A DNA stretch of 33,354 nucleotides from a virus (IMGVR_UViG_3300030060_007603:1-33354); one strand, 5' to 3'; positions 6,861 through 13,514 are shown, numbered from the stretch's first letter. Program-made: numbers and translations. The notes: generated by a model not told the origin, from the sequence alone.

Positions 6861-7036
6861 CAGTGTATCGTTATCCCTTCTTTAAATATATCTTCTTTAC
6901 TTATTTGTTGCGATTTTGACAAGTATACCTGAGCCTCCTCCTCAGAGCCAAAACCAGACACTTGAATAATAGCAGTATATCTACCTTCATCGTCTGGCAC
7001 TGTCATAAAAAATTTTTTTAGTTCGTCATCTTTCAT
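6860..7036 (-). CDS. Small acidic protein, unknown function
   Basis: 58 residues, starting MKDDELKKFFMTVPDDEGRY. The start overlaps the replication gene stop by 4 nt (ATGA), and the stop overlaps the ParB-like start by 1 nt (TGATG), which strongly supports translation. It contains GRYTAIIQVSGFGSEEEAQVYLSKSQ, a beta-beta-alpha-like pattern. No family recognised. Confidence 0.7.
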   Translation of the reverse strand: MKDDELKKFFMTVPDDEGRYTAIIQVSGFGSEEEAQVYLSKSQQISKEDIFKEGITIH

Positions 7037-7848
7037 ATCAAATTCATTCTTTTCATTGCTTCTTCAGATATCTCGCCTTCTTTATACTTCAATATTATAT
7101 CATCATCAAAGTCATTAATAGTCTTAATACCTTTTTTCCACAACTCTATATTACGAAATCTATCAATAGGAACTATACCAAAGTTATCTTCTACAATTTT
7201 TTCTTTAACTAATTCCTCTGTCCAACCTTCATTATTAAGCCAAGTACTAAAATGAGGTATATATTTTTTTTCAGATACTGAATCACATTTTAGATTATAT
7301 TTTTCTATAATCCATGTGGAATCATAATCAATTATTGTTAGATCTTTGTTTTTAAACAATCTTAAAAAACTTTTATAAGCATTAGCTTTAGTTCCTCTTT
7401 TAACTTTTAACTTACTCCAAACATCATCAAACAACTCTTTTGTAAATTTATTTATATCATTTATTTGTTTTGCACTCTTTGGTGTTTCGCTTGGTGTATC
7501 TTGATATAGATCATATTGGCAGATTGTAATGATGTTTGGCATATCTGCTGGTGCATCTTTTGGCGTTTCGGTTGTTATACTGCCATTCAATATTAATCTA
7601 TCAAGGTATCTTTGAACTTTTGATTTATGCCAATTAAAAGCATTTGCCATATAAGTAAGTGAACTACAAAGTTGTCCTCGTTTTAATTTTACTTCACTAT
7701 TACCTATTCTAAACTTTCTATCTAAAAAACTTGCTTCTAATAATAACCAAAGCCAAGCTCCTATCTCACAAAAAGATCTATCTTTTTTTTGTAGTGCTGG
7801 GTGATACAGTATTGATCTGTCTATCTTTATGTAACCTATTCTCTTCAT
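7033..7848 (-). CDS. Phage replication initiator-like protein (winged helix)
   Basis: 271 residues. The N-terminal part (GYIKIDRSILYHPALQ, then EIGAWLWLLLEASF, LKRGQL-SSLTYMANAFNWHKSKVQRYLDRLILNGSI) is the winged-helix domain found in phage replication proteins of the O or DnaD-like type. The C-terminal half has IPHFSTWLNNEGW, a motif seen in helicase-loading replication proteins. It probably binds the origin and recruits the host replisome, since no phage polymerase is present. GGAG lies 8 nt before ATG 7848. The start is inside the preceding small gene by 71 nt. Confidence 0.75.
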   Translation of the reverse strand: MKRIGYIKIDRSILYHPALQKKDRSFCEIGAWLWLLLEASFLDRKFRIGNSEVKLKRGQLCSSLTYMANAFNWHKSKVQRYLDRLILNGSITTETPKDAPADMPNIITICQYDLYQDTPSETPKSAKQINDINKFTKELFDDVWSKLKVKRGTKANAYKSFLRLFKNKDLTIIDYDSTWIIEKYNLKCDSVSEKKYIPHFSTWLNNEGWTEELVKEKIVEDNFGIVPIDRFRNIELWKKGIKTINDFDDDIILKYKEGEISEEAMKRMNLI

Positions 7849-7975
7849 TTTTTTTCTCCATTATTTTTAATGCATTCTTAAAACACTTTGCCTGATAATT
7901 TGGAAAAAACAACAAATTTTCTTCAACGATCTTAATATAGTATCTGTGAAGTTTATCCAGTTCATCACTATCCAT
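7778..7975 (-). CDS. Small protein between nuclease and replication gene
   Basis: 65 residues from ATG 7975 (MDSDELDKLHRYY). The start overlaps the VRR-NUC gene by 8 nt. The last 71 nt overlap the replication gene in another frame, an unusually long overlap here, so the C-terminal part may be unconstrained. Mostly helical, with a single Cys. Unknown function. Without it there would be about 120 nt of non-coding space in an otherwise tight operon. Confidence 0.5.
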   Translation of the reverse strand: MDSDELDKLHRYYIKIVEENLLFFPNYQAKCFKNALKIMEKKNEENRLHKDRQINTVSPSTTKKR

Positions 7976-8315
7976 GATCTTTGAAAATACTATCAAGTTG
8001 TTTTTTACACTCTTTAAAAGTGCCTTTGACGACATAAAAAGGAGTTCCTAATATTGCTGATTGCATTTTCCAAATTTTCTGTGCAGTGCTTAATCTACCT
8101 TTAGGCATTTTGATTTCAACGTAGACAAACTTACTGCCTTTAAATTCTAAAATTAAATCTGGTACTCCTGATTTCATCCCCATCCTTTTTAATTTTTTCA
8201 GATACCAAACTTTTCTTTTGCCTTCGTTTGGACAATGAAAAAATCTAAATGTAAAATACTTCTGTTGCTCAACTAAGTAATTTACTATTTGTTGTTGTAG
8301 TATACCTTCATTCAT
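7968..8315 (-). CDS. VRR-NUC domain nuclease
   Basis: 115 residues, the usual length of phage VRR-NUC proteins. The PD-(D/E)XK core is GMKSGVPDLIL (catalytic D53), YVEIKMPKG (E67, K69) and LSTAQK (Q79), preceded by RFFHCPNEGKR. Members cleave structured DNA such as Holliday junctions or flaps. It is the first gene of the leftward operon, next to replication genes, so a role in recombination or replication clean-up is likely. No clear ribosome site precedes ATG 8315. Confidence 0.85.
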   Translation of the reverse strand: MNEGILQQQIVNYLVEQQKYFTFRFFHCPNEGKRKVWYLKKLKRMGMKSGVPDLILEFKGSKFVYVEIKMPKGRLSTAQKIWKMQSAILGTPFYVVKGTFKECKKQLDSIFKDHG

Positions 8316-8339
8316 CGGATTTGAAAATGAAAAAGATGT

Positions 8340-8365
8340 GCCACAGATAGTTGAGTATCTGTGGC
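8340..8365. repeat. Perfect 10-bp hairpin in the divergent control region
   Basis: GCCACAGATA (8340-8349) and TATCTGTGGC (8356-8365) pair perfectly around a 6-nt loop. It stands out in AT-rich DNA, 25 bp from the first leftward gene. Neither strand has a clean U-run after it; on the minus strand ACATCTTTTTC follows. It could be an operator, an origin element or an attenuator in the leftward leader. Confidence 0.6.
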
Positions 8366-8406
8366 GATGGAGATCAAAAAACTATGATAGGTTAATTGTC
8401 ATAAAT

Positions 8407-8435
8407 TTTGTACCTTAATTTTTAGAGCAATACAA
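8407..8435 (-). promoter_or_regulatory. Possible leftward promoter
   Basis: On the minus strand TTGTAT (8435-8430) and TACAAA (8412-8407) are 17 nt apart. Each matches the sigma70 consensus at about four positions. It would transcribe through the 8340-8365 hairpin into the VRR-NUC gene. A promoter is required in this gap; this exact placement is uncertain. Confidence 0.3.
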
Positions 8436-8450
8436 CGCTTAATTTAGAGC

Positions 8451-8479
8451 TTTACTTTTTATTATTAATTTGATAATAT
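8451..8479 (+). promoter_or_regulatory. Rightward early promoter
   Basis: TTTACT (8451-8456) and TAATAT (8474-8479) are 17 nt apart, 28 nt before the start of the plus-strand operon. The -10 region contains the word TGATAA, a half-site of the palindrome in the 895-922 promoter. Confidence 0.45.
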
Positions 8480-8507
8480 TCTTCTAACATTTAATTAGGA
8501 GATTAAA

Positions 8508-9029
8508 ATGACTAAAAGAAAAAGTTGGGTTGATGAGTATCATGAGGAACTAGGATACTATGATTACAAAGGTCGTAAGGTAGCTTGTAAAACTGAAAAA
8601 GAAAAGTATGAGTTGGCTGAGAAATACGAAAAGCCAAAAATTACTGAAGATGTTTTTTTAAAGTGTCCAAAATATACTTTCATTTTGTTATTCAGTGATT
8701 CAGAAGAATCTATTGATAATGAAATAAATTTTTATAAAAACATTGAAAAGAAACAAGTCCAGGAAAAGTGGTATATACCTAGTAGTACTAAAAAACCTAA
8801 ACGTAAAGATAGAGATAGAGACCTTATGAAGTTTCTACAATCTTTAGTTGATACAGGTTTAAAGAAAAGACCTTTGATAGCAAAGATGCGAGGTCAGTTC
8901 CCAAAGTTGAGTTCTGCTGTAGTTTGTAATTTTGTAAATAAACAGTTGAAACTTAAAGTAGTAGCTATTGATACTACCTTCAAAACTAAACCTGTAATTA
9001 TAAAAGGTAAATATTGGAGGAGTGTATAA
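8508..9029 (+). CDS. Unknown protein, first gene of early operon
   Basis: 173 residues with AGGAG 7 nt upstream. The first half is acidic-basic mixed (WVDEYHEELGYYDYKGRKVACKT); the last 70 residues are basic and look like a small helical DNA-binding unit (LMKFLQSLVDTGLKKRPLIAKMRGQFPKLSSAVVCNFVNKQL), which could contain a helix-turn-helix. No family recognised. Its position, first behind the early promoter, would suit a regulator or a host-takeover protein, but that is inference. Confidence 0.75.
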   Translation: MTKRKSWVDEYHEELGYYDYKGRKVACKTEKEKYELAEKYEKPKITEDVFLKCPKYTFILLFSDSEESIDNEINFYKNIEKKQVQEKWYIPSSTKKPKRKDRDRDLMKFLQSLVDTGLKKRPLIAKMRGQFPKLSSAVVCNFVNKQLKLKVVAIDTTFKTKPVIIKGKYWRSV

Positions 9030-9223
9030 TGCCAACTGATAAATTTGTTTTTGATGGTAAAGGTAAATTACCTTTTAATAAAATGTTAAATGAGGCTATT
9101 GAGTTTGGGATAGAAAGAGAAGCTCCTAAACTAGAGCCTCATCAAATGATAAAAGTAGTTGTAACAAAAGCTGATGATGGAGTTATAGTTGATGTATTAA
9201 GGGTAGATAAAAATGAGAAATAA
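9029..9223 (+). CDS. Small acidic protein, unknown
   Basis: 64 residues from ATG 9029 (MPTDKFVFDGKG). GGAGGAG precedes this start, and the upstream stop overlaps it by 1 nt (TAATG), so the in-frame ATG at 9014 is rejected. Pattern: FNKMLNEAIEFGIEREAPKLEPHQMIKVVVTKADDGVIVDVLRVD. Unknown function. Confidence 0.7.
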   Translation: MPTDKFVFDGKGKLPFNKMLNEAIEFGIEREAPKLEPHQMIKVVVTKADDGVIVDVLRVDKNEK

Positions 9224-9635
9224 AAGACCATTCAAGATAGTAGGTCGTGATGGTATCATTGGATATCACCCTAAAACTAAAAAACCCATAAGAGGTAAAA
9301 TTATAAAAGAAGATAAAACTTTTATAAAATATTTTTTATGGTTTGTTTTGTTTTGGTTTATATTAAGTGTTTTACTTAGTTGTTCATATCAACCTATAAT
9401 AGATAGTAGAGGTAAGAGTTCAGCTAATATTGATGGATCTGCTGAAAGAATGCATGATGATTTATATACATGCAAAGACATCGTAAAAGACAATACTAAT
9501 AGTGCTTTTGATAATAGCAAAAAAGTGTATAATGCTCTCCGATGGAGAGTACTATGGATTTCTCCTAAACTTGAAACCTCAGATGACTTACTGAGAGAAT
9601 GTTTAGAAGGAAGAGGACATAATGTTCTCAATTAA
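9213..9635 (+). CDS. Membrane-anchored lipoprotein-like protein
   Basis: 140 residues. A basic N-terminus of about 38 residues precedes a hydrophobic segment FLWFVLFWFILSVLLSC (about 41-57) ending in a lipobox-like LLSC. After it come YQPIIDSRG, DLYTCKD, and a C-terminal CLEGRGHNVLN. The combination (YxPxxDxxG, DLxxC, CLxGRGYxVL) recalls small glycine-zipper-type outer membrane lipoproteins, though the glycine zipper itself is replaced by a NALRWRVLWISPK stretch. The long N-terminal extension before the hydrophobic segment is unusual for a lipoprotein. It overlaps the previous gene by 11 nt. An early envelope role, such as superinfection exclusion, is possible but unproven. Confidence 0.65.
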   Translation: MRNKRPFKIVGRDGIIGYHPKTKKPIRGKIIKEDKTFIKYFLWFVLFWFILSVLLSCSYQPIIDSRGKSSANIDGSAERMHDDLYTCKDIVKDNTNSAFDNSKKVYNALRWRVLWISPKLETSDDLLRECLEGRGHNVLN

Positions 9636-9655
9636 AACTATGAAAGGAGTTTTCT

Positions 9656-10120
9656 ATGACATACTTAATAGAAAAACGAGACTGCGATTATTTACTACAC
9701 AGAATTAAAGAAGATATAGCTGAAACTAAAGTAGGCGATGGTGTAGTAGAAATAAAAGGAAAAAAATATTCTACTGTAGGTTTACGAATCAGTAAACTAA
9801 GAGAATATTTCGGATGTAACATTTCTACAAAATTTCATTTACATGAAGCGTCAGATGAAAAAGTATTAGTAGAGTGTGAACTTATTCTCAATGCTGAGAA
9901 TGATAGAATAGTTTTGGCAAATGGTTTTGCTGAAAAAAGAAGAGACACTAATTTTATTACTAGGACATCTGCTGTAGAGTTTTGTCAAACTACTGCTTTA
10001 GGTCGTGCCTGTGCAGGTCTAGGTATAATTGGTGATCACAATATTGCATCTGCTGAAGAAATTTACGGAGCTTCAGAAGATAATAATAAAAAACCAAAGA
10101 TAGAGGTTATTGATGTCTAA
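9656..10120 (+). CDS. Putative single-strand annealing protein (Erf/Sak-like)
   Basis: 154 residues with AAGGAG 7 nt upstream. The body runs KYSTVGLRISKLREYFGCNISTKF, then beta strands, then RTSAVEFCQTTALGRACAGLGI and a tail with IASAEEI. The helix with TTALGRACAxxG and a following SAEEI is shared by phage annealing proteins and their relatives, including Erf-like and RAD52-like Sak proteins. They coat single strands and pair complementary DNA. The neighbouring PD-(D/E)XK protein could be the partner exonuclease. Family assignment is from pattern memory and moderate. Confidence 0.5.
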   Translation: MTYLIEKRDCDYLLHRIKEDIAETKVGDGVVEIKGKKYSTVGLRISKLREYFGCNISTKFHLHEASDEKVLVECELILNAENDRIVLANGFAEKRRDTNFITRTSAVEFCQTTALGRACAGLGIIGDHNIASAEEIYGASEDNNKKPKIEVIDV

Positions 10121-10328
10121 AACGTATATTAAATTATTTAAGAATGATAAGAAGGAAGAAGGAGATACTAAACCTGTCTATCAAAATAACAATGTTAGAA
10201 TAAAAAACAAAGTTACTTTAGACCCAGATAGAGTTTATTCTACTGCCATCTGGAAAAATGATGACGGTACATTAAATCTTAAGATTGAATTAAAAGATGA
10301 GGAGTACAATCAATCTTCAGATATTTAG
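10113..10328 (+). CDS. Small protein, unknown
   Basis: 71 residues from ATG 10113, overlapping the previous stop by 8 nt; a TTG at 10110 is the only earlier start and is less likely. Charged and Asn-rich, with a pattern VYSTAIWKNDDGTLNLKIELKDEEY that resembles a short beta sheet. Unknown function. Confidence 0.6.
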   Translation: MSKTYIKLFKNDKKEEGDTKPVYQNNNVRIKNKVTLDPDRVYSTAIWKNDDGTLNLKIELKDEEYNQSSDI

Positions 10329-10609
10329 TGAAAAAATATCTTAAACTTGTTCAAAAATATTGGGGATATGCTGATCAGGATATCCCTTTATGTTGGCACT
10401 GCTTTAATGACTTTGCTGTTGATTGGCATCACATTGAACCTAGAAGATCTGGAGGTAGTAAAATGAAAGATAGAATAGACAACTTAATACCACTTTGCAG
10501 AACTTGTCATATAAAAGCAGAACAACATAAAATAAGTAAAGACAAACTAAAAAAAAACTTGATGGAGAAAATAAATGATAAAACACACAATAAAGACATT
10601 ATTTGGTAA
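10328..10609 (+). CDS. HNH endonuclease-like protein
   Basis: 93 residues with a GTG start that overlaps the preceding stop (TAGTG). Zinc and HNH residues are visible: C22-x2-C25, HH at 34-35 within VDWHHIEPRRSGG, N52 in IDNLIPLC, and C57-x2-C60-H61. All core residues are present, so it should be active. In many phages an HNH protein sits next to terminase and assists packaging; here it is in the early operon beside recombination genes, so a recombination or host-DNA cutting role is more likely. Confidence 0.8.
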   Translation: MKKYLKLVQKYWGYADQDIPLCWHCFNDFAVDWHHIEPRRSGGSKMKDRIDNLIPLCRTCHIKAEQHKISKDKLKKNLMEKINDKTHNKDIIW

Positions 10610-10826
10610 TCTAGCTCCTGTTCATTCAAAGTATGTATTTAATGCAATACTGAAAGAGAAAGATCTAGAGATAGTTTATAAAGATCAAAGCATGATCATA
10701 CCTTATGATCGTTTAGATAAACCTAAAAAGATGGTTTATGTAACTGATAAATTTACAGGAGAAAAAAAACATCTTTATTATTTTGATTGGATACCTGTTG
10801 ATCCGAATCAAGGGAGGTTACTATGA
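10575..10826 (+). CDS. Small protein, unknown
   Basis: 83 residues; GGAG lies 8 nt before ATG 10575, inside the HNH gene (35-nt overlap). It contains LAPVHSKYVFNAILKEKDLEIVY and YVTDKFTGEKKHLYYFDWIPVDP, which looks like a compact beta protein. Overlap of 4 nt with the next gene. No family recognised. Confidence 0.6.
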   Translation: MIKHTIKTLFGNLAPVHSKYVFNAILKEKDLEIVYKDQSMIIPYDRLDKPKKMVYVTDKFTGEKKHLYYFDWIPVDPNQGRLL

Positions 10827-11614
10827 TATCATTAGAACCAACGATAGATAAAAAAATTTTTGAAAAGTATGATCTTTTGCCTTTATATCCTTCTAGGATA
10901 AATAGTTGGCGAGACTTTCCCTGTGGATTCGTTTTGAAGTATATCTATGGTTATGACTTTGCTACTAATCCAAAGATGCATAGAGGTACATCTATAGAGT
11001 TAGGTATTCATTATATGTTTTCACATGAAAAGACTATTGATGAAGGTCTAGAGAAAGCTCTATCAGTTTATGATGATATGGCTAAGTGGTTCAAAGATCA
11101 AGATAGTGCGATGAAAGAAAGAGAACTATTAGGTGCATATTTTATGAACTCTATTGATTATTTAGAACCATATAGAAGATATTATGCTAGTTATCAGATG
11201 GAGATAAATACTAAAATATTAGGTATACCCTTTTCTGGTAAAACTGATTTTATTTTTAAAGATGGAGACAAGTACAAAGTTATAGATCTTAAAACTAAAA
11301 GCAGATTAGACAAGAGGCATAGTGATTTTATACAACAAGCTATTTACAAAAAAGGAATGCTAGAAACAGTTGCTCCAGAAAATTTGAGTGTACAGATGCT
11401 GATAGCTACGCCAAAAAAGTATGAAGTTATCAAAATTGATGATATAAGCGATTATATGAAAGAGATTGAAATGTCATTAATCAGTATGGCTAATCTTTTC
11501 AAAATTTGTAAATCAAAAGAAAATTTCGCATCTATAGTTACTCCGAATCTTGGAGATTGGCATTGGTATGATGAAGATCAAATTAATGCTAGAAAAGAGA
11601 TTTGGGGAGTGTAA
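10823..11614 (+). CDS. PD-(D/E)XK exonuclease-like protein (RecB/Cas4-type)
   Basis: 263 residues. N-terminal SRINSWRDFPCGFVLKYIYGY (a tyrosine- and cysteine-bearing helix typical of this group) and RGTSIELGIHYMF (54-66) precede the catalytic core FSGKTDFIF (D142), YKVIDLKTK (D155, K157) and FIQQAIY (Q171, Y175). All active-site residues are present. There is no C-terminal Cys cluster for an iron-sulfur site. It probably acts as the exonuclease that feeds the annealing protein encoded upstream. Last gene before the structured region and terminator. Confidence 0.8.
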   Translation: MISLEPTIDKKIFEKYDLLPLYPSRINSWRDFPCGFVLKYIYGYDFATNPKMHRGTSIELGIHYMFSHEKTIDEGLEKALSVYDDMAKWFKDQDSAMKERELLGAYFMNSIDYLEPYRRYYASYQMEINTKILGIPFSGKTDFIFKDGDKYKVIDLKTKSRLDKRHSDFIQQAIYKKGMLETVAPENLSVQMLIATPKKYEVIKIDDISDYMKEIEMSLISMANLFKICKSKENFASIVTPNLGDWHWYDEDQINARKEIWGV

Positions 11615-11771
11615 TGGTTTGTAATGGTCGGGTACAGCGATTGAAAGTTCGTATGCATGGATACGGAGGTCTAGGAGTTCGCAAGTGCCCAAATTTTTCT
11701 AGCTCCTAGATCAACCATGACTTGGACGAGATAAGGGCGATATATCGCCCTTGTCTTGGTTATTATTTTTT
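11615..11771 (+). ncRNA. Candidate structured RNA at end of early operon
   Basis: About 155 nt without an open frame, less AT-rich than its surroundings. Hairpin 1 is TTCGTAT (11648-11654)/ATACGGA (11661-11667), loop GCATGG. Hairpin 2 is GGTCTAGGAG (11668-11677)/CTCCTAGATC (11703-11712). Two possible long-range pairings exist: loop-1 CATGG with CCATG at 11715-11719, and GGGTAC (11630-11635) with GTGCCC (11685-11690) inside loop 2. The terminator hairpin follows. It could be a stable 3'-end small RNA, a nuclease-resistant leftover or a cis element. It does not fit a tRNA. Confidence 0.45.
11727..11771 (+). terminator. Intrinsic terminator of the rightward operon
   Basis: A 14-bp stem (11727-11740 with 11745-11758, two G-U pairs) has an inner perfect 20-bp palindrome AAGGGCGATATATCGCCCTT. 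It is followed on the plus strand by TTATTATTTTTTAA. No U-run follows it on the minus strand, so it mainly stops rightward transcription, facing the convergent late operon. Confidence 0.75.
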
Positions 11772-11808
11772 AAGGGTGTAATCGTATAGGAAGAGTGCTT
11801 AAAGCCTC

Positions 11809-12096
11809 TCAGTGTGCAATTTTGACAATGTTTTTGACCACTCCGATAGGTATAATGTTGCGATCTCCGAAAAAACCATCATCTGACCAACTTGCGAAGG
11901 TATAAAGATAGTTCTTATCTTTTTTTAGTACAAATGCATATGTAGTTATTTTAGCAGTTTTCATTTTTAGGAAATCTTCTAGACTACCTATGGAGGAATC
12001 TCCTACTATGTCCTCCCACTCTATTTTATGAAAGTAATATTCAATACTATTTATAGTAATGCTACTTTTTTTTCTTTTTCTTTTTTTTTCTGGCAC
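11809..12096 (-). CDS. Unknown protein with poly-Lys/Arg N-terminus, GTG start
   Basis: 95 residues read from GTG 12096. The N-terminus (PEKKRKRKKSS) is encoded by runs of A; the body (YYFHKIEWEDIVGDSS, TYAFVLKKDKNYLYTFASWSDDGFFGDRNIIPIG) looks like a small alpha-beta domain. The ribosome site before GTG is weak. An ATG at 12115 with AAGG in front reads a 17-codon Lys-rich frame through the same A runs and stops at 12062; a frame change there could join the two. Last gene of the late arm, convergent with the early operon. No family recognised. Confidence 0.55.
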   Translation of the reverse strand: MPEKKRKRKKSSITINSIEYYFHKIEWEDIVGDSSIGSLEDFLKMKTAKITTYAFVLKKDKNYLYTFASWSDDGFFGDRNIIPIGVVKNIVKIAH

Positions 12097-12165
12097 TTCT
12101 TCTCTTTTTTCTCATTGACCTTTTCCCTATCAAAACTGAAATAGATGTTGAAGTTGTAATACCTC

Positions 12166-12348
12166 TCATTTACCAACCTTACGCATAGCTGATTTATGAG
12201 CTGAAGAAAAAGTTGCACCTTTTTTCATTGAATTAGCCATTGCTCTCATATGTTTCAAAGAATGATGCCTAGCATGTCTATTCATCGTTTTTCTTTGTCT
12301 TGGTTTTAAACCTCTAACAATGTTTTTAATAGATGCAACTTTAACCAT
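12166..12348 (-). CDS. Small basic phage protein
   Basis: 60 residues. The sequence (MVKVASIKNIVRGLKPRQRK, then NRHARHHSLKHMRAMANSMKKG, then SAHKSAMRKVGK) is almost wholly Lys, Arg, His and Met. I recognise similar HxxHHSxKHMxxM proteins from marine phage genomes but know no function. Its ATG directly follows the stop codon of the 26-residue gene upstream. It may bind nucleic acid. Confidence 0.65.
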   Translation of the reverse strand: MVKVASIKNIVRGLKPRQRKTMNRHARHHSLKHMRAMANSMKKGATFSSAHKSAMRKVGK

Positions 12349-12429
12349 CTATTTTTTCTTCTTCCTTTTTTTGCCTTTTTTACCTTTTTTCTTCATTCCC
12401 TTAGAATGTTTTCCTGTATGATATGGCAT
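12349..12429 (-). CDS. 26-residue poly-lysine protein
   Basis: Starts MPYHTGKHSKGMKKKG and ends in a run of Lys broken by one Gly and one Arg; 14 of 26 residues are Lys. GGAGG stands 5 nt before ATG 12429, a perfect ribosome site, and the stop abuts the next start. The MPxHTG...KKK pattern occurs in similarly tiny proteins of other marine phages as I recall. Function unknown. Confidence 0.65.
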   Translation of the reverse strand: MPYHTGKHSKGMKKKGKKGKKRKKKK

Positions 12430-12437
12430 ATTACCTC

Positions 12438-12548
12438 CTAATGTAGTATGTAGTTATGTATTAAAATTATTGCTACCGTAACAATAATCATTTGCAACCA
12501 TAGTTTAAGTTCCATGAATGCGTTAATCCATTTTTTTATCTTCTTCAT
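12438..12548 (-). CDS. 36-residue single-span membrane peptide
   Basis: Starts MKKIKKWINAFMELKLW and has one hydrophobic span (WLQMIIVTVAIILI). ATG 12548 overlaps the holin stop by 3 nt (ATGA type). The final TAG is part of the TTAGGAGG ribosome site for the next gene. A charged N-terminus and one span directly after a holin suggest a second holin, antiholin or pinholin-like helper. Confidence 0.6.
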   Translation of the reverse strand: MKKIKKWINAFMELKLWLQMIIVTVAIILIHNYILH

Positions 12549-12943
12549 TTTGTAAGCCCTTTCGCCTTTTCAAAACTTCTTAAACCTCCTAAACCAAGCA
12601 TACCTAGTACGAGTGGCATAAGTTGACCAAGATCTAAGACAACCCAATCTACTTCAACTCCGAACATTTGTAAAATCATATCTAGTATAGGTTGAAAAAG
12701 ATATACATAACCAATACTTAGTCCAGAGACCCATCCCAAAAAAGGACGCCAACCAGAAACAAAAATTGATCTATGTGATGCTTCAGCCTTGTTGATATCT
12801 AGTTGTTTTTCTTTTAGTTTAGCATCTATCTCTTTCATTTGTAGTTTGAGTTTTTCTTTCTCCTCACCACTAAAATGTAAATCATCTATTACATTACCAA
12901 CAGTTTTCAGTGTATCTCCACCGAATATTTTACCAAGTACCAT
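12545..12943 (-). CDS. Holin of the 3-TM gene-transfer-agent type
   Basis: 132 residues. A charged amphipathic N-terminal half (LKLQMKEIDAKLKEKQLDINKAEASHRS) leads into SIFVSGWRPFLGWVSGLSIGYVYLF, a second span ILDMILQMFG, and a third LGQLMPLVLGMLGLGGLRSFEK. The order A-x-HRS-x-FVxGWRPxxGW and LGLGGLR-x-xEK is that of GTA_holin_3TM. It permeabilises the inner membrane to release the endolysin encoded two genes upstream. Its start overlaps the upstream stop (TAATG) with GGGAGG in front. Confidence 0.8.
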   Translation of the reverse strand: MVLGKIFGGDTLKTVGNVIDDLHFSGEEKEKLKLQMKEIDAKLKEKQLDINKAEASHRSIFVSGWRPFLGWVSGLSIGYVYLFQPILDMILQMFGVEVDWVVLDLGQLMPLVLGMLGLGGLRSFEKAKGLTK

Positions 12944-13146
12944 TACAGCCTCCCTTCTTCTTTTAGTTTTTTACTTATCTTCAACATCTTAGTTTTTAAA
13001 TCATCTTGTTGATATTTTCTTCTCATTTCGTTTATGTAAGTTTTCTCTTCAAACGTAGTTATTCTTTTTTTATGTTTTCTTAGGTCAACTTTTTCATTCT
13101 GTCGCTCAGTCGCATCGCTCTCGCTGGAGTGTGTTTTTTGCACCAT
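12943..13146 (-). CDS. Small charged coiled-coil-like protein in lysis cassette
   Basis: 67 residues from ATG 13146, with GGAGG 7 nt before it although the start is 67 nt inside the lysozyme gene. Very charged and helical (LRKHKKRITTFEEKTYINEMRRKYQQDDLKTKMLKISKKLKEEG). No membrane span or lipobox, so it is not an obvious spanin. Function unknown; coupled to the holin by a 1-nt overlap. Confidence 0.6.
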   Translation of the reverse strand: MVQKTHSSESDATERQNEKVDLRKHKKRITTFEEKTYINEMRRKYQQDDLKTKMLKISKKLKEEGRL

Positions 13147-13514
13147 AACGAATCCTCCATTTCAAAACCAGCATTCACATAATCTTTTTCTTTCAGATAT
13201 TGAAACATCTTTTTGAATTTACTTACTTTTGTTCTACCCATTTGAAAACACATATGTATGATAATTTCTACAGCTTCCTCATTCAAATCTAAACCTTCAG
13301 TAAGTTTTAAGCCATCTTGATGTGCAATCTGAAAATCATATTCAAACACTTTTTCTAATTTTTTATTATCGTAAACTACGCCCTCTTTAAAATTATCTAA
13401 AGGGGTAACTAGATGTCCATATCCTATAGTACCATAACCTAATATATCAAAGTATACCTTGTTAGAATATCCCTCTTCTTTTTTTATTTCTTCTTTCATT
13501 GCTTCTATATTCAT
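13080..13514 (-). CDS. Endolysin, T4-type lysozyme (GH24)
   Basis: 144 residues. The catalytic block KKEEGYSNKVYFDILGYGTIGYGH places E14, D23 and T29 at the same spacing as E11, D20 and T26 of T4 lysozyme. A later MCFQMGRTKVSKFKKMFQYLKEKDY and SLWCKKHTPARAMRLSDRM complete the fold. It hydrolyses peptidoglycan glycan strands. There is no N-terminal signal or anchor, so it depends on the holin. Start overlaps the DUF3310 gene by 4 nt. Confidence 0.9.
   Translation of the reverse strand: MNIEAMKEEIKKEEGYSNKVYFDILGYGTIGYGHLVTPLDNFKEGVVYDNKKLEKVFEYDFQIAHQDGLKLTEGLDLNEEAVEIIIHMCFQMGRTKVSKFKKMFQYLKEKDYVNAGFEMEDSLWCKKHTPARAMRLSDRMKKLT

Noticed and set aside
8340-8365. Hairpin as a CRISPR repeat or transposon end
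   Set aside because: It occurs once; I see no second copy, regular spacing or target duplication.
10328-10609. HNH gene as a homing endonuclease in an intron or intein
   Set aside because: It is read in line with its neighbours through a TAGTG overlap; no interrupted gene or intron boundary flanks it.
11628-11720. A tRNA or tmRNA in the structured gap
   Set aside because: No acceptor stem, no T-loop TTCRA in the right place and no CCA; pairing is of the two-hairpin type instead.
12943-13146. Spanin component
   Set aside because: The protein has neither an N-terminal membrane span nor a lipobox, so only its location in the lysis cassette would support the call.
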